This document shows, piece after piece, positions 1 through 12,400 of a stretch of 64,000 bases of DNA. The stretch is from the NCBI RefSeq assembly GCF_022539315.1, contig NC_066315.1, forward strand, positions 121,919,874 through 121,983,873, in the 5' to 3' direction. Source of the stretch: Serinus canaria. Taxonomy: Eukaryota; Chordata; Aves; Passeriformes; Fringillidae. Made by a program: the position numbers and the translations under genes. The notes under the pieces were generated by a model. The model was given only the letters and a program-made list of their open reading frames with translations, ran no database searches and was not told the DNA's origin. Position 1 is the stretch's first letter. The number at the start of each line of letters is the position of its first letter.

Positions 1-1237
1 ATGGCCAGCAACTCTCAGGATTATTCCTAAAGAATTTTTTAATCATTCCACTACTTGTAAGAGATTAAGATGGTAGCACCACTAATAAAGGAGAGGAAAG
101 CAAAAGTGTTAAATATTTCTTTGTGTAATAATGAGCATGATGGCTTATACCATATAAGAATCATGAATTGTTCTCTGTCCTATCAATAACATTTGCTACA
201 GAAAAACCCTTAAATCAGCTACCTGATTTGTAATTTGCAGTAATTTGCATTAGAGTAGCAAAAGAGCTGGGAGAGCTGTGAGACTTCTCAGAGTTCTTGA
301 CGTCTGGGGTTTTATGAAACCCAGCATTACCGATATAATATCTGTGAACATGGAGCAAGATTTATTTTGCTCCAATATTCAAAACTGCTAGATTGACTTG
401 GGTAGCAAGTTTGTAACACTAGAAAAATCTCAGTAACATTTATACATGGATACTTGCACTATACACTTAGACTCTTCACTTTTATAAGTAAAGAGTGTGT
501 TTTTAAAAAAATATTTTTTAGGTCAAATAAACTTATTAAATTCTCAATTTGTGAAGATTTAATATTTTAAATATTTGGCAAGCATTTTACATGACAACAC
601 TATTGCACACTGGCAACACAACAATGATATTCTGACTAAAAGAAATGAGCATAAAGAACATAGGTAAATGGGTATAAATGTTAGGTCTGAAAGCATCTGA
701 TCTCTGATGAGATCATGAACTCCAGCTAGGATTTGTAAGGATATAAATTTGGCCAGTTGCTTTATTAATGATTTGAAAGTAAATATAAATTCACTGTAAA
801 TAAAAAAAAGAAGTGCTATCTGCTATAGCAAATAGCAGGGGACTGTGTCTTGAAAAGCAGTAATTTGGAGAATAATCCAGTGGTTATATGTGGGCAAGTA
901 ACTCAATGTCAACACCTAATGCAACCTCACAGTGACAGAGTAAGGTGACAGATTACTGATGGAGTACATTTCATTTGGGACACATAAGAAGAGGACTCCT
1001 GGAAGAGGAGACACTGATTTTGTTGTCATAAAATATATTGGAAAGATTGATGTTAAAACTGAGAAGGGTTTGGGAATGAGGTGGAAAATAATTCCAAGAC
1101 TGCAGAAAACATAGTGGTAGACTACTATATTTCAATTTGTTTTTCAAAAAGTAGATAATGAGGTGACATGCACAAATACACCCTCTAGAAGGAAATACAT
1201 GCAAGTAAAAGTTTTTTTTTTAATCTAATTGAAAAAG
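1..1237. other. AT-rich stretch, no gene or repeat recognised
   Basis: This is AT-rich unique-looking DNA. A 51-codon + strand frame at about 959-1114 reads plausibly as protein, but it lacks splice signals and overlaps an open minus frame, so I do not call it. A T-run at 1211-1221 may serve as the polypyrimidine tract of the candidate exon that follows. Confidence 0.5.
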
Positions 1238-1320
1238 ACACAAAACCCCTTGACTCTGAATATATTACATTTAAAAGGACAGAGGCAATTTTCAGAAGTA
1301 AGCATGACTTGCTACAAAAG
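1238..1320 (+). CDS. Candidate internal coding exon (coiled-coil protein), upstream partner of 14524-14633
   Basis: The 83-base stretch is open in one frame and ends at a strong donor, AAAAG|GTGAGTGG. Read with two leading bases finishing a codon, it gives a charged peptide ending RSKHDLLQK. It stops in phase 0, which is the phase in which the exon at 14524 must be entered, and the joined residues SKHDLLQK-LETLCQSL read as a continuous amphipathic helix. The weak point is the acceptor: the T-run lies about 16 bases upstream and the last bases are GAAAAAG, so -3 is A rather than C or T. A closer acceptor at TTTTCAG (about 1294) would leave only 25 bases. I did not identify the gene. The frame and the donor are seen; the exon status is inferred. 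Confidence 0.35.
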
Positions 1321-2673
1321 GTGAGTGGGATGCTAGTCACACTACTTCCTTTTAGGGAGGAAGCATCAGTCTTATCTTTTTCTTCCAAGATTTCTGGCAC
1401 ATCTCTTGCAAGAATTCAGCTTTTTTCCATGTCAGTTACCATCCTCCAGAACTGTCACACATTCATTTGCCATTTGCTACTATTTTTCTTTGTTTGTTTT
1501 TTTTTTTTAAGTATGGGACATAAAGGGTCAATATGGCAAATTATTGAAAAAAAAGGACGTAGCATATTGTTGTCAGCAATTTCTATGTGTCAAGCTCATA
1601 ATAATTATGTGATATATGTTTTTTTAAACAAATAACAGATAGATGATCAGAAGTATGCCCTCAAATAAACTATCAGTTTTCCCACCCTTTTAAAACTGAC
1701 ACATTTATTGTTAATAATTCTACCTGTTCTCTGGTAGAATTTTTTGGTGTTCATTATAGACAACAAAATAGTTTACACAAAAGGAATGATGCTTCAAATT
1801 ATTTCTCAAGTGGCGGTTGTATAATGCATTTAAGAACATTGGCACATGATTCACACTTTCTTGTACTACCAGGTTTTCTTTTCTTTGTCTTTCTTTTCCT
1901 TTCTGAATAAAGAGAACTTTATAAGTAAAATGTTCATGTAAGAACTCAGCTAGATTCTATTTCTTCATATTTATTATAAAAGCACCCACAAGGTGCTATG
2001 TGTTTTCCAATCACATTAAATCAAAATTCTTTCTCTGCAGAATACATATTCTAAAAAAATTAATAGTGTTTTGATAGTGGGTTTGACTTATTTAGGCATC
2101 CATTGCATCTAGTGAGAAAAATTCATTTTTCCTTCATTGGATTGGTTACCATTGACAATTTTTCAGCATCTCCTGCAGGTAAATCATGTTACATTACCTC
2201 ATTACTACTCTATTTACAGTACTTCCTTGTTATTTCTTTCATACTGCACCTACAATAATGGGACTACCATATAAATGATACTTAGTTGTATCTCCTAAAA
2301 AGAAAAACTAGAGAGTTATTGAAAACTATCTCTGATTTAAAAGTAATTTTCCTTTTAATACAAAGTAATGTATGTGTCCCTTACGCACAGGATGACTTTT
2401 TCTAATATGTTGCTCCTGGTTGCATTTTTCCAGGTCAAAGTCACTTTGATGAATATATCTGGTGTACAAAATAAAACACTGTAAATCATTTATATGTTGC
2501 AGAATTCCCAATGCAGACTTTTGACACTGAGAAAATCAAGTTTTATAGGGTCCTGCTATAAAGCTATACTACAATAGGTTTCCAAATATCTTGTATATAG
2601 AAACATCATAGTAGCCATTTTATCATGCTGCATCACTACTGGAAAGACAGAATGGAGTAAAATTTCCTTCCTT
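1321..2673. other. AT-rich stretch, no feature recognised
   Basis: This is low-GC sequence with T-runs (for example around 1497-1510). I see no CR1 or LTR similarity and no credible coding frame. If the flanking candidate exons are real, this is intron. Confidence 0.5.
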
Positions 2674-2943
2674 TTATTCATCTTCAGCTGGAGTTGCTGC
2701 TAGCCAACTGGTCAATGAGGTTCTTAAAGCCAGGTTTAGAGAGATGTTTCTCTGCTGAAAGAGCAACTGCTCCATGCTCACCTCTCCAGACACAGCTCTG
2801 TTTTCTTCCTTAATCTTCTCTGCCAAAGAAAGTTCTTTTTCTGCTGAAGACATGGTAAAAATATTCTACTCTTCTGCCATACTGGGCTTCTTTGGCATCA
2901 ACACAATTTGAGGTACAGGTCGGCTTAAGGACAGATTTTCCTC
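2674..2943 (-). pseudogene. Possible decayed protein-coding fragment, minus strand
   Basis: On the minus strand 90 consecutive codons run from 2943 to a TAA at 2674-2676, interrupted once by TAG at 2866-2868. After the TAG, an ATG at 2851-2853 opens 59 codons beginning MSSAEKELSLAEKIKEEN, rich in E, K and S and quite unlike the other chance frames nearby. Near the end a second frame becomes the more natural one (AEKHLSKPGFKNL, then a stop). This would fit a frameshift. Upstream of the TAG the same frame reads PVPQIVLMPKKPS. An AATAAA overlaps the final stop. One nonsense codon plus a possible frameshift suggests a pseudogene, perhaps a retrocopy, but I do not recognise the parent and chance remains possible. 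Confidence 0.28.
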
Positions 2944-3084
2944 CTATTATCATATAGATTGCAGTTTCTTAACACTGGAAAACAATTTTTTTTTGATATT
3001 CATAGTAGTTTCTTGCCCATTATTTTTACTTCCTATTGTTCATTGCTCAGGTTATGGTTGGAGTTCAGTCAGCTAATCTCCACC

Positions 3085-3306
3085 TGAATATCAAGAAGTA
3101 GTTCTTTACTGTGCAAGTGACCTTGCACTGGAACAGCTTGCCTGGAGAGTTTGTGGAGTCTGCCTCACTGGAGATATTCAAGAACTGTCTGGATCTGGAC
3201 AGAGTCCTGAGTTATGTGCTCCAAGAAGACCCTGGCTGAGCAGGGAAGTTGGAGCACATGATGGCCTGTGGTCCCTTCCACACTGATCCTTTCTGTGATT
3301 CTCTGA
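3085..3306 (+). mobile_element. CR1 LINE fragment, 3' end
   Basis: This is a degraded but recognisable CR1 3' region: a 'gagtctgcctcactggagat' type block, then 'agaagaccctggctgagcag', then the terminal 'ggtcccttccacactgat' and the tail CTGTGATTCTCTGAT. It is 5'-truncated, as most genomic CR1 copies are, and diverged enough to be an old insertion. The 63-residue minus-strand ORF overlapping it is not a gene. Confidence 0.85.
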
Positions 3307-4507
3307 TTTACAGGAAGCTGCTCACTAAAGACACCAGAGCCAGACTGGTTTTCCAAACAACATAAAATTCAGAAGATGCTGAAGATATTTCCATATCCAG
3401 CAAAAATCTGGAAGCATGTCAAATAAATGATCTCTCTCTCTGTTTCTCTATATATAGATGCATAAAAGTGGGTGATTGCAGGTTTCTTTTTTGGGAAGGA
3501 GATGAGGGAATTCAGTAATTTTCCATTATAAACTTTTTCCAGTACATTTAGTCATCACTACTTGCTATCCAGGCCTGCTATGACCATTAATCGGTAAACA
3601 TAAAGGCCTTTTATGCCTATTGTGTAATAGTTAATGAATCTTTTACTTTCATAATTAAATAATGAAAAATTGCAGCAAAGTTTTTTTTTTCCTAAATTTT
3701 ATGCAGAGTCCTTTTTTAGATTTTTTTTTTCCAAGAAAAAGCATGGAAATATAGCTTCAAATATATTAAATCTCTAAATAGGTTTGTAATAACAAATATT
3801 ACATTAGTAACTTTTAAGAAAAAAAGAGACATTAAAAGGAATTTAGTAAATAATTTTTGTTAATGAAGTACTTAACTGTAAATATACTGAAGTTAGCAAA
3901 GTATTTTAGTAAAGTTGAAGGCTAACTATCTACTGCCTATTGTTTCTCTCTGAATTTTAAATTCATAGCCTCATTTAGATAGACATAAAAAAACCAGAAG
4001 AATTTGTGCTTTAAAAGATTTCCTCCCTTTTTTCCCATTGCATTATAAACTGGCATAGATATCATGGGAAAGAAAATCAAGAAGCAGCAGATGTCATGTG
4101 TCACTTTTACAGTTACTGATACTAAGCAAGTAGCAGTCTAAATCGACTGTATTGTATGTTTATGGGTTTATTTAAATTGTTAGAATGGAATACTTTTATG
4201 CCTTTAAAAATTTTATGGCATTTACGGTTTAAAATCTTATCTGTGTGAGTTGTTCAATTGTAGAGGTTTTTCAGCAGCTTTTATTTCTTTTAACATAGAA
4301 GTAAATTACACCTTTAAACAACAGGTGATACAGGGAAAAACAGTAGAAAGATAGAATAATAAATTTGCTTGTGAGAGCACTAAATGTTGCATACATGAAG
4401 CAAAAGCACATATTGAGTATTCAAGGAGTCACAAATAAGTAGAATAATGTGAATAAGGAAAATTTAATTTTCATCTGTAAATGTAGCATAAACTAATCCA
4501 AACTGAG
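3307..4507. other. AT-rich stretch with short TC and TA runs
   Basis: A short TC-rich then TA-rich run lies at about 3431-3457 and two poly-T runs near 3680 and 3722. Otherwise I see no gene, element or structured motif. Confidence 0.5.
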
Positions 4508-4875
4508 TATAGAAGGCTTTGGTGACCTAATTGTGGCTCTGCAGTACCTGAAGGCAGCCTACAAGAAAGATGAGAGGGACTTATTACAAGAGCATGTAGT
4601 GATAGAACAAGGGGGAATGAAGGGATTCAAATTAAGAGAGAGTAGGTTTAGATTAGATATTAGGAAAAAACTCTTCCCTGTGAGGGTGATGGGGCACTGG
4701 AACAGGCTGCCCAGAAAAGGTGTGGATGCCCCAGGCCTGGAGGTGTTTATAGCCATGTTGGATGGAACTCTGAGCACCTTGGTCTAGTGGAAGGTGTTCA
4801 AGCCCATAGCAGGGGGTTGAAATCAGATGATCTCCCAAGTCCCTTCTAACCCAAAACATTTTGTGATTCTGATTC
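4508..4875 (+). mobile_element. CR1 LINE fragment, 3' end
   Basis: A good CR1 match runs from 'gaaggctttggtgacctaat' through 'gcagtacctgaaggcagcct', 'ggcactggaacaggctgccc' and 'caagtcccttctaaccca' to the tail TTGTGATTCTGATTC. The 84-codon + frame at 4533-4787 is the C-terminal end of the CR1 ORF2 reading frame (RLDIRKKLFPVRV, HWNRLP) running into the 3' UTR, not a host gene. It is 5'-truncated and less diverged than the copy at 3085. Confidence 0.92.
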
Positions 4876-7345
4876 CAAGAAAAGCTTATTATAAAGATTT
4901 GCCATTTTTGCTATGCATTTCTGGCTTGATTCCCTTCTCTTTAAGCAAAGACATAGTGATTCTTCCATTTAAAGTTCTAATAATAATATCTTTTAGGTGA
5001 AAAGTCTTTCAGCTTTTTTTGGAGTGCCTCCTGCAGTGGTACATGCAGTTGAAATGGATCCCACTATATTTTGAGCTAGTTAGGATGGCTAAATATGTTT
5101 CAACATGAGTCACCTTTATATTGACCTAAACCTCCAAGGCTGCAGTGACAGCCTACATCAGTATCAATAGTGCTGAGAGGACAGGCTAAGGCAGCTCTGG
5201 TAGATGGTGTTTAGTTTAATCTGAGCTACTCAGGAAATTTGGTAGCTGTGCAAACACAGAATCTACATTGTCTATGTATTTTGAGATATTACTTAAAAAA
5301 ATCCACTGCAATAGATTCACACAGGAATCATAAGTTTGCGTATGTATTTAGGAAAACACACAATTATTTATTGGGGTTTTTTACTCAGATGACATTTGTC
5401 CATATAAACTATTTTGACAGTTTAAATATATTTGTTTCTTAACTTTTGTGTTTAACAGTTTGCGCACTGCCACATGGATATATTCGAGAACAGCAGCCAG
5501 TAAACTAAATGCCATAGTTTTTCTTTCAAGGATTAACATAGAGTAATCCAGATCTTCAGTGAAGGTGACACAGATTTGAAAAATTAAAATATAGAGTTGT
5601 TTGTCCTAAACTTATTGCTCCTATTTAAATGTTGGGAAATAAATGTAAAACCTTTAACAATCACACAATTTATGAAATGTTTGAATGTTCGCCCATCCTA
5701 TAAAATAAATAAAGAGGAAATTATCTCAGCAGAAACACCAGTTTTCTACTTCAGAAGCATTTTAATTGTCTGCCACCATGTTCATTTACCATGCTTTTAC
5801 TGAACCAATTATATTTGTTTGTTATGTTGTTAGTTATTTGTTAAAGAATATATACATTCTCCATTCCACCCTTGTCTGAAAGCTGTCACTAAAATTGTAC
5901 TAAAGAAAAGAGCATTTTGGTCACTTTATTTCCTACGTGAATTTAAAGCATTTCAACCTTTACTACACTGCATGGGCTTTGCTTCAATTATTCTTAGTCC
6001 CTAAATACATTACATTTGTCTTAAATAAAATGAAATTAAAAGGATGCAAAACATTTTCATTGAGGAACATGGTGCTTAAAACTAAGAGATGAATGAAACC
6101 TGTATTTTGAGGTGCCACCTAAGCACATAACACAAGTTGCCTGCAACTGGAATACAAGGTTTCCTGCAAATGGGAGAGTGTCCTGCGAGCGTGTGAATTT
6201 GCATTTTCATCAGACCTAATCATGACAAACTGGTGCTAAACTGAATTCAGCAAGCCTAACATACACAGAAGCCTCAAGTCCTGTATAAACTACAGTAGTC
6301 AAGTGCATGGACTCGTGTTCCAGTGGCACCTAAGGGTAGTGGGAGAGGTGGATGAGTGCCAGATCTTTCCCATGTCAGACCTGCCATGCTGTGCCCAACA
6401 CGAAGCCTTGTGGAGCTGGCATGGACAAACCTGCCATCTCTTCTCCTGAAGTCAGCTCACTGTGCTGCCAAAAATACAAGACTTCTAAGACTAAAAAGGA
6501 ATCAAGCCAAAAGGAAGCGGGGAGACTTCAAGTCTAATCCCTAGTCCCAAAACAATTTTTGCTGTTTTTTTTCTTCCTGATGAATGAGTAATATAAACAT
6601 GCAGATAGTTCAGGAAACAGGAAGCAGAAGTTTTTAAGAACTAGTTTTCCTATTCAGCTACATATTCAAAGAGATGTGCACTTCTTTTTTGCACCCACAG
6701 CATGATTTTTCTGTGGTATTCTCTTAGGCAAGTAGGTGAGTCTACTGATGCATTATGGATTTGTTAAAACATGAATTAGAAATTGTGCTTCTTTTAGTGA
6801 CCTCAAAGGAAAACCTGGATTTTATTAAAGACATGCAGCCAAATTGTTACTAGCTTTTCATCTTTATTCCCCAAAGCACAACAGCAAAGAAAAGCTCCAC
6901 TGTTTAAGGAGAAATCATACAATATGGGTTTGCACAAGCAACATAATAGTCCCTTTCCCAAACTTCTCAGAGCCCATTGTGGCAGCCTTTACCCATAAAA
7001 AAATAGTATTTGGTCTTTCTCCACATTATTTGCATCTTCTTTATATTTCTGCAGGAAACTTCATTTCTTTCTTCTTTCTAAAAACCCTGAAATTAGCTGA
7101 ACTGGGAGTTCAAAGTAAAGCCCCTCATCCTTATTTCCCCCTCCTTTTTTTGCCCATGAGCTTCCTCCTTCAAGAAAACTTGCTAAATTTGGACAGGTAT
7201 TTCCAGGATTTAAGTTGAAAACATTTGGATGTTTCTATGTCTTCATGGTAGAGAACTTTTATTTTCAGCTAGTAATGAAAAATCAACCTTTTTTTTTCAA
7301 TGAATGCATATCTAATATTTTTTTCAAGATCTGAAAGTTCTATAT
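4876..7345. other. AT-rich stretch, no feature recognised
   Basis: A somewhat GC-richer patch at about 6100-6540 has overlapping short open frames but no splice-site support and no repeat identity I recognise. The 124-codon frame at 6844-7218 has a hydrophobic, F/L/S-rich composition typical of chance reading through AT-rich DNA. Confidence 0.45.
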
Positions 7346-7372
7346 AATATAATAAATAACATTTATTATATT
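7346..7372. repeat. Perfect AT-only inverted repeat, 12-bp arms
   Basis: The arm AATATAATAAAT (7346-7357), a three-base AAC loop, and the exact reverse complement ATTTATTATATT (7361-7372). It can fold as a hairpin or cruciform. It may be no more than AT-rich drift. Confidence 0.8.
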
Positions 7373-7570
7373 GTCATAAAGTGCTTAAAATAAAAGCCAC
7401 TGAATCCTCTTGATTACTTTTAGGTTTCAAAAATATTCTTCAATATACTGTCTGTCACTTTTCTTTACCATAGGTCAAAAATGAAAAAAGAATGAGAATG
7501 GTTGCTGATATACTGATGGGGCATTGCATGCCATTTACTACCTTCATCTCCAGAGCAAATAAGGGTTGCC

Positions 7571-7600
7571 AGTAGATGGATTGTGTTTAATCCATCTACT
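7571..7600. repeat. Perfect inverted repeat, 12-bp arms, 6-base loop
   Basis: The arm AGTAGATGGATT (7571-7582), loop GTGTTT (7583-7588) and AATCCATCTACT (7589-7600) are exact reverse complements. The arms are of mixed composition, so this hairpin is less easily explained by chance than the AT-only one 200 bases upstream. It is too short for a miRNA precursor on its own and the flanks do not extend the stem. Confidence 0.85.
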
Positions 7601-9360
7601 TCAAAACATTAGAGAAGGTTGAGAAGGGTGTTGCAATTGTCAGCTGTATCAGCTGTGCCACAAACTGCTTGTTTATCCTATTCTACTGAAAAGATGGAAG
7701 AAAAGTTTATCGTGATTTTAAGGTATGCAATTAAATGCTATTTTCCCTTGCAATAATTAAGAGAAATCATGAGTTGCTCAATTTGATTTATTCTTTTGCA
7801 GATGCAGCTGACCACACCATGACCCGGCATTGATGGTACATCTGAAGGTAGACAGCAAGTCAGGAGTCATGCTACTTTATTTCTGTATTTGCTGTCTTAA
7901 ACACCTGAGTTTAACAAATATTCTTTTAATAAAGTGATTCAGCCACCATTAAATGGTTCTCCTGCAGGAACTTAGGTATCTGTGCTTATCCATCCAGTCA
8001 ATAAAGAGAGACAAGTCTCAGTAGGAGGGCAGATCAAGGATCACAAAATCGTGTTTCTGTTGGTCTCCAATGAGCAGGGAGGCAGACTACAGAATCCCCA
8101 GACATAAACTTCACGAAAGTTACACTGTGAAGTTACACAGCCCTTTTGGTCTAAGTGCATAAAAAAGAGAAAAAAATCATTAAAGAATGTATTTAATCAG
8201 ATAAGCAGTTACAACCAAATAGGATGAAGCCAGGTGTCTTGGGGCATTTAGACAGGCTCCTGCAAAATGTGACATGTAAGACCCTGTCTCACCTGGTCAT
8301 CCAACAGAGGCTGTAATTTAGCTACCATGCCAAAGATTCCAGTGCTCCTGATGCTGGCCCATACTTAACAGTGACAAACATCTGCAAAAATTCAGGCTGG
8401 CAAGAAATTGCTTTCTCTGTGTCTTCCCATCGGTGACACAAGCCTGAAGAAGCTGTCAGAACCAGGAAGTTGTGTGATCAGGTCAGCCAGGTGTCCCACC
8501 AAACAGCTGGCCCACCTGCCTCTGTTGAAAATGTAACACCCAGGAGAAAGGAACTAAAGAAAAGACTGTGTCCACTCTATTACACTCTCTTTATAATGAT
8601 AAATCTAAATGAAGGTGGAGGTTTTTTTTAAATATCACTTCAGTAAGTAATGAATTACTAATTTCAAAATTCCATTATGCAACATGAGTAATGCGCTACT
8701 TCTAATTTAAAGTAAATAAATGAGTCAAATTTCCTTATTTAATTATACCATTTTCCAAAATTTAGGTGAGTTTTTTTGGTTGCTTTTCTTTTTCATTTCC
8801 TATAAAGTATTTCTTGAACTGATTATAAATTTGTTCATCCTGCAAGCAACACCTGTAGTTATGAGTGTTTCTAAAAAGTCCTTTCAGATTTTTTTTTAAT
8901 TGCCTTGTAGTTTTGAATTCTTAACTTGACAAACCAAAAAGCCCCTTGAATTATAAACAGTGGGAATATTGCAAGATTTAATAGCAGATAAAGATGGATA
9001 CCCACAAAATAATAGATGGTCTTTCAAAAATCATGTCTTTTTGAAAATAAGCTGTGAAGGGAAAAAATAATCTGCAAACCCTGTTTAACTTGTACATTCT
9101 TCTAATATGGCCAATATAGACAAGAAGGCAAAAGAGGGAATTGGTATGAATTCTTCATTAATACCCATCTCCTTCCATAATTCCACAATTTTAAAGCCTC
9201 CCAAAATCTCCAGCTTACACTGATTATCTAAGGAAAAAGTGTTGTTAATGTGAAATTATCAGTCCATTTAGTATACTGCTAACTAGGAATTTAAGAGAGA
9301 GATACTCAAGGCTACACATCTAAGGATGTTTTCAAGACTGCTCTTCCTATCTTTCTATCT
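7601..9360. other. Unassigned stretch; GC-richer patch at about 7800-8560
   Basis: An excellent acceptor-like signal (TTTATTCTTTTGCAG, ending about 7800) precedes sequence that has early stops in all three frames, so it is not a coding exon. The patch 8220-8560 is less AT-rich than its surroundings and might be an old repeat that I cannot name. Confidence 0.4.
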
Positions 9361-9422
9361 ATTTGCCTAACATATTGTCTCACATAGAATTATTTACCTA
9401 ACATATTGTCTGTCATAGAAAT
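9361..9422. repeat. 31-bp tandem duplication
   Basis: Two adjacent copies (9361-9391 and 9392-9422) share CCTAACATATTGTCT and CATAGAA, with a few substitutions between them. This is a simple local duplication in non-coding DNA. Confidence 0.85.
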
Positions 9423-12400
9423 TCCACAAGCTTCCTACCTTAGATGACAAAATGCTCCACAACTATGGTGAAGTGACATGGGAATATTTCTTTACAACTT
9501 TTAGTGTCTTTAAAGGATATGTTTCCTAGTAAAATGATTGCTGATGCCACCTCCAGTTATTTGAATACCTGAATAATAAAGACTCCTATAATACTCTCAA
9601 CAATAAGAGAAAACACAAAAATTACTAGACTGCTCCAAAGCTGTCTCTGCAAAATCTATACCACAAAACTGGAACAACAATAAACTAAATGATAAACAAT
9701 AAATTCTATGTTGAAGTGTGCATTTAAGGTATTGTAGGCCCAGGCTTAAGACCTTTCTTACTATATCTAGTGACCATGTATCTTGGTTCAATTTACTTTG
9801 AAAGTAATAAGGGTCTAGACAAAGCAAAAGAAAGGTGTTTTTGAAAACATGAAGCAGTGCTGTGTAGAAAACATGCATAAGTATAGGTTAAAAATAATTG
9901 TAAATCAAAATATAAACATCTTTCTCTAGTTCCTTGGATTCATACACTCTTTGTTGCATAAGATTTTTTTTTCATTAATATGGCATCTTTCTCAGATTTA
10001 AATCCTAACTGAAAAGAAGCTATTATTTTTTGAAATGAGAGAAAATATTGTATGAGGATTACTGAAAAATCACTCAATGTATCATTTTCGTGATATAAAT
10101 ATTCTTGTACCAGAAAAAGTTAGTGTTGTTTGTGTTTTTCCTTTTCCAAGAATTAAAATCTTACATCTAAACAAAGTAATAATATTTGCCTAACTAGACA
10201 GACAGCCTGAGACTTACATTTCCTTATTGGGAAGATTGGCAATTGACTGATGTTATGACAGAGTCTAGAATGAGAAATTTATTGAATTAATGATGTGTAA
10301 TTTGTTTACTTCACTTTGAATAAAGTTTTAAGCCTGTGTTAATATTTCCTGTTATATTCAAAGTCTTAAACCTCAGTCATTCTTTCTCCTAAATTTATAG
10401 ATTTTGTCCACAGAAGCATTGCAATGTCCATGTATTTCTTCTCCATTAAACTATGTCTTCCATTCATAAAGTCATGATCTTCCATAATCAGTCCCCAGTC
10501 ATAATATATGGTGGACACAAGTGTTACCTCATCATTATAGTTAAAGATGACATAAGAGTTTAAAAAAGTTCTGAAAAGAATAAAAGATTTGAGGGAGAGA
10601 GGTGAAAGAAGACTGAAATGTTTGCCAATAACACATTGTAATTTGTTTCTACAGTCTTGCTATGACTTTTTAACAGTCATTTTTCCAGAGAAAACACAAG
10701 AGGGAGGTTAGGACACAAAACCAATTTTAGGAGGTGTGTTGAATAAGTGGACTATGCTCCCATAGTGTCTCTGTACTCACCTGTCATACTTAGAGTAACT
10801 GACTCTCTTTGCAGCTCCAGAGAGAGATTCAGCCAGACTAAGATCACCCTCCTCAAGTCTTGCTCATGTATACAGAGCCACCAACTGAACCCAGATTGTT
10901 CATATTTCAGGAATCTTTTTCAGACAAATACAATTAAATTATATTAATACAGGGTATAAAAGCAGTTATAGAAAATAATTTCTAGAAGTCAAACCTTGAA
11001 CAGTAGTGAAGCATTCTGAATTTTCAGATTTTAGAACAGTAGAAAACCAGATGTACTGTTTTAAAAACTGGACAAAGACTAAATTTTTATTTGAGATATT
11101 AGATATTATACATTGTAGGCAACTGATAAAATATATTGTATCTTTTACCACTCACATAAGCAGAATATCACTGTCAACTTGCCATTTTATTATTCATTCC
11201 TTAATTCACCTCTAGATGCAAAATCTATTCATTTGGCACAACGTAAGGACTTCACTTTTGCACTGAAGTTACACTTCATTACCTATTGTACACGTTTAGA
11301 TTGACTGTGTCACTTAACATCATAAGTGACTTAACATCATGAAACTTGGCTGTATTTTTAATTTTGGTCACAAGAAAAATTTTAGGAATAGAATTTCCTA
11401 AAATCTCATAGGAGCCAATGCTCATTGTTTTATATTACACAGGTCCACTCACATCAATCAGTGATTTTTCACTCTACAACTTTGGTAGCCTTTCCTTGAG
11501 AACAAAAAAAGCACCTCAATTTGTGGTAAAATTCACTATGGACAATGTTGCATAGTTTCTGGTAGCAGAAGCACACCCCTAGTAATACAACACTTTGAAC
11601 TGTTGACAGTATTTGGAAAATGTCATGAATTAGAATAACATGGTTCAGAATAAAAGCCTTTGATCCAGTAAAAGCAGCTTCCTACTAAGGCTGGTCCTCA
11701 CATTTGCTTATCTTAATTATTTAATTTGTTCACAGCATACTGGGTTAGCAAAAGAACCACTTATGTGAAACTGGGTTCAAATTATTTCTTAGGACATAGG
11801 TGGGGATGACTTTAATGGTTTAATCTCAGCTTTCTACTTAAGCATGTTTGCATATCTAATCTCTTATAATTGCATTCAAACTTTTTTTCACATTTTTTTA
11901 CATGCATGTTAGAGCATCATGGTGTACTCCTGGGCTAAGATGTGATCCTTAATTACCTCTGTATTGAAACAATGTTCAATATACAAGTTTCCTTCGTTTT
12001 CAACCACTGGATCTCACTTTTCATGGAAACCTGCCTGGGCAATGGCATGATCAAACTGAGGAGAGTGCCATGGTACTTACCAGCACACGGCTGGGCACAG
12101 AGTACATGGAATGTCAGGAGGGGGCAGGCTGTAGAACAGAAAGTTTCTGCACAAGTCACCATCTTACCTAGGTTTTCCATGAAAAGAAATAGTCTTGTAG
12201 AGCCCCATTTGCTGTCTGCTCAGCTCTGCCCCACTCCCAGTGGCCAGTACTCCTCTGCTCACATGATGGAGGTGACAAATTTATTCCTAAAGAACATAGT
12301 GCTAAGACTTCTCCTTAACTAAGTACTCATTTCTGAGATCAATCTCTGAGCAGCCTGGTGGTATCCACACAGTCCAAGCAATGATTCAGCAAAGACTATT

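Noticed and set aside
959..1114. A 51-codon + strand ORF with plausible composition (containing VVIKYIGKIDVKTEKG).
   Set aside because: It overlaps an open minus-strand frame, has no splice or promoter context, and many similar chance frames occur in purine-rich AT-rich DNA.
7801..7846. Possible exon after a near-ideal acceptor (TTTATTCTTTTGCAG) with a GAAG|GTAGAC donor.
   Set aside because: All three frames contain stops. It could only be a non-coding exon, for which there is no evidence.
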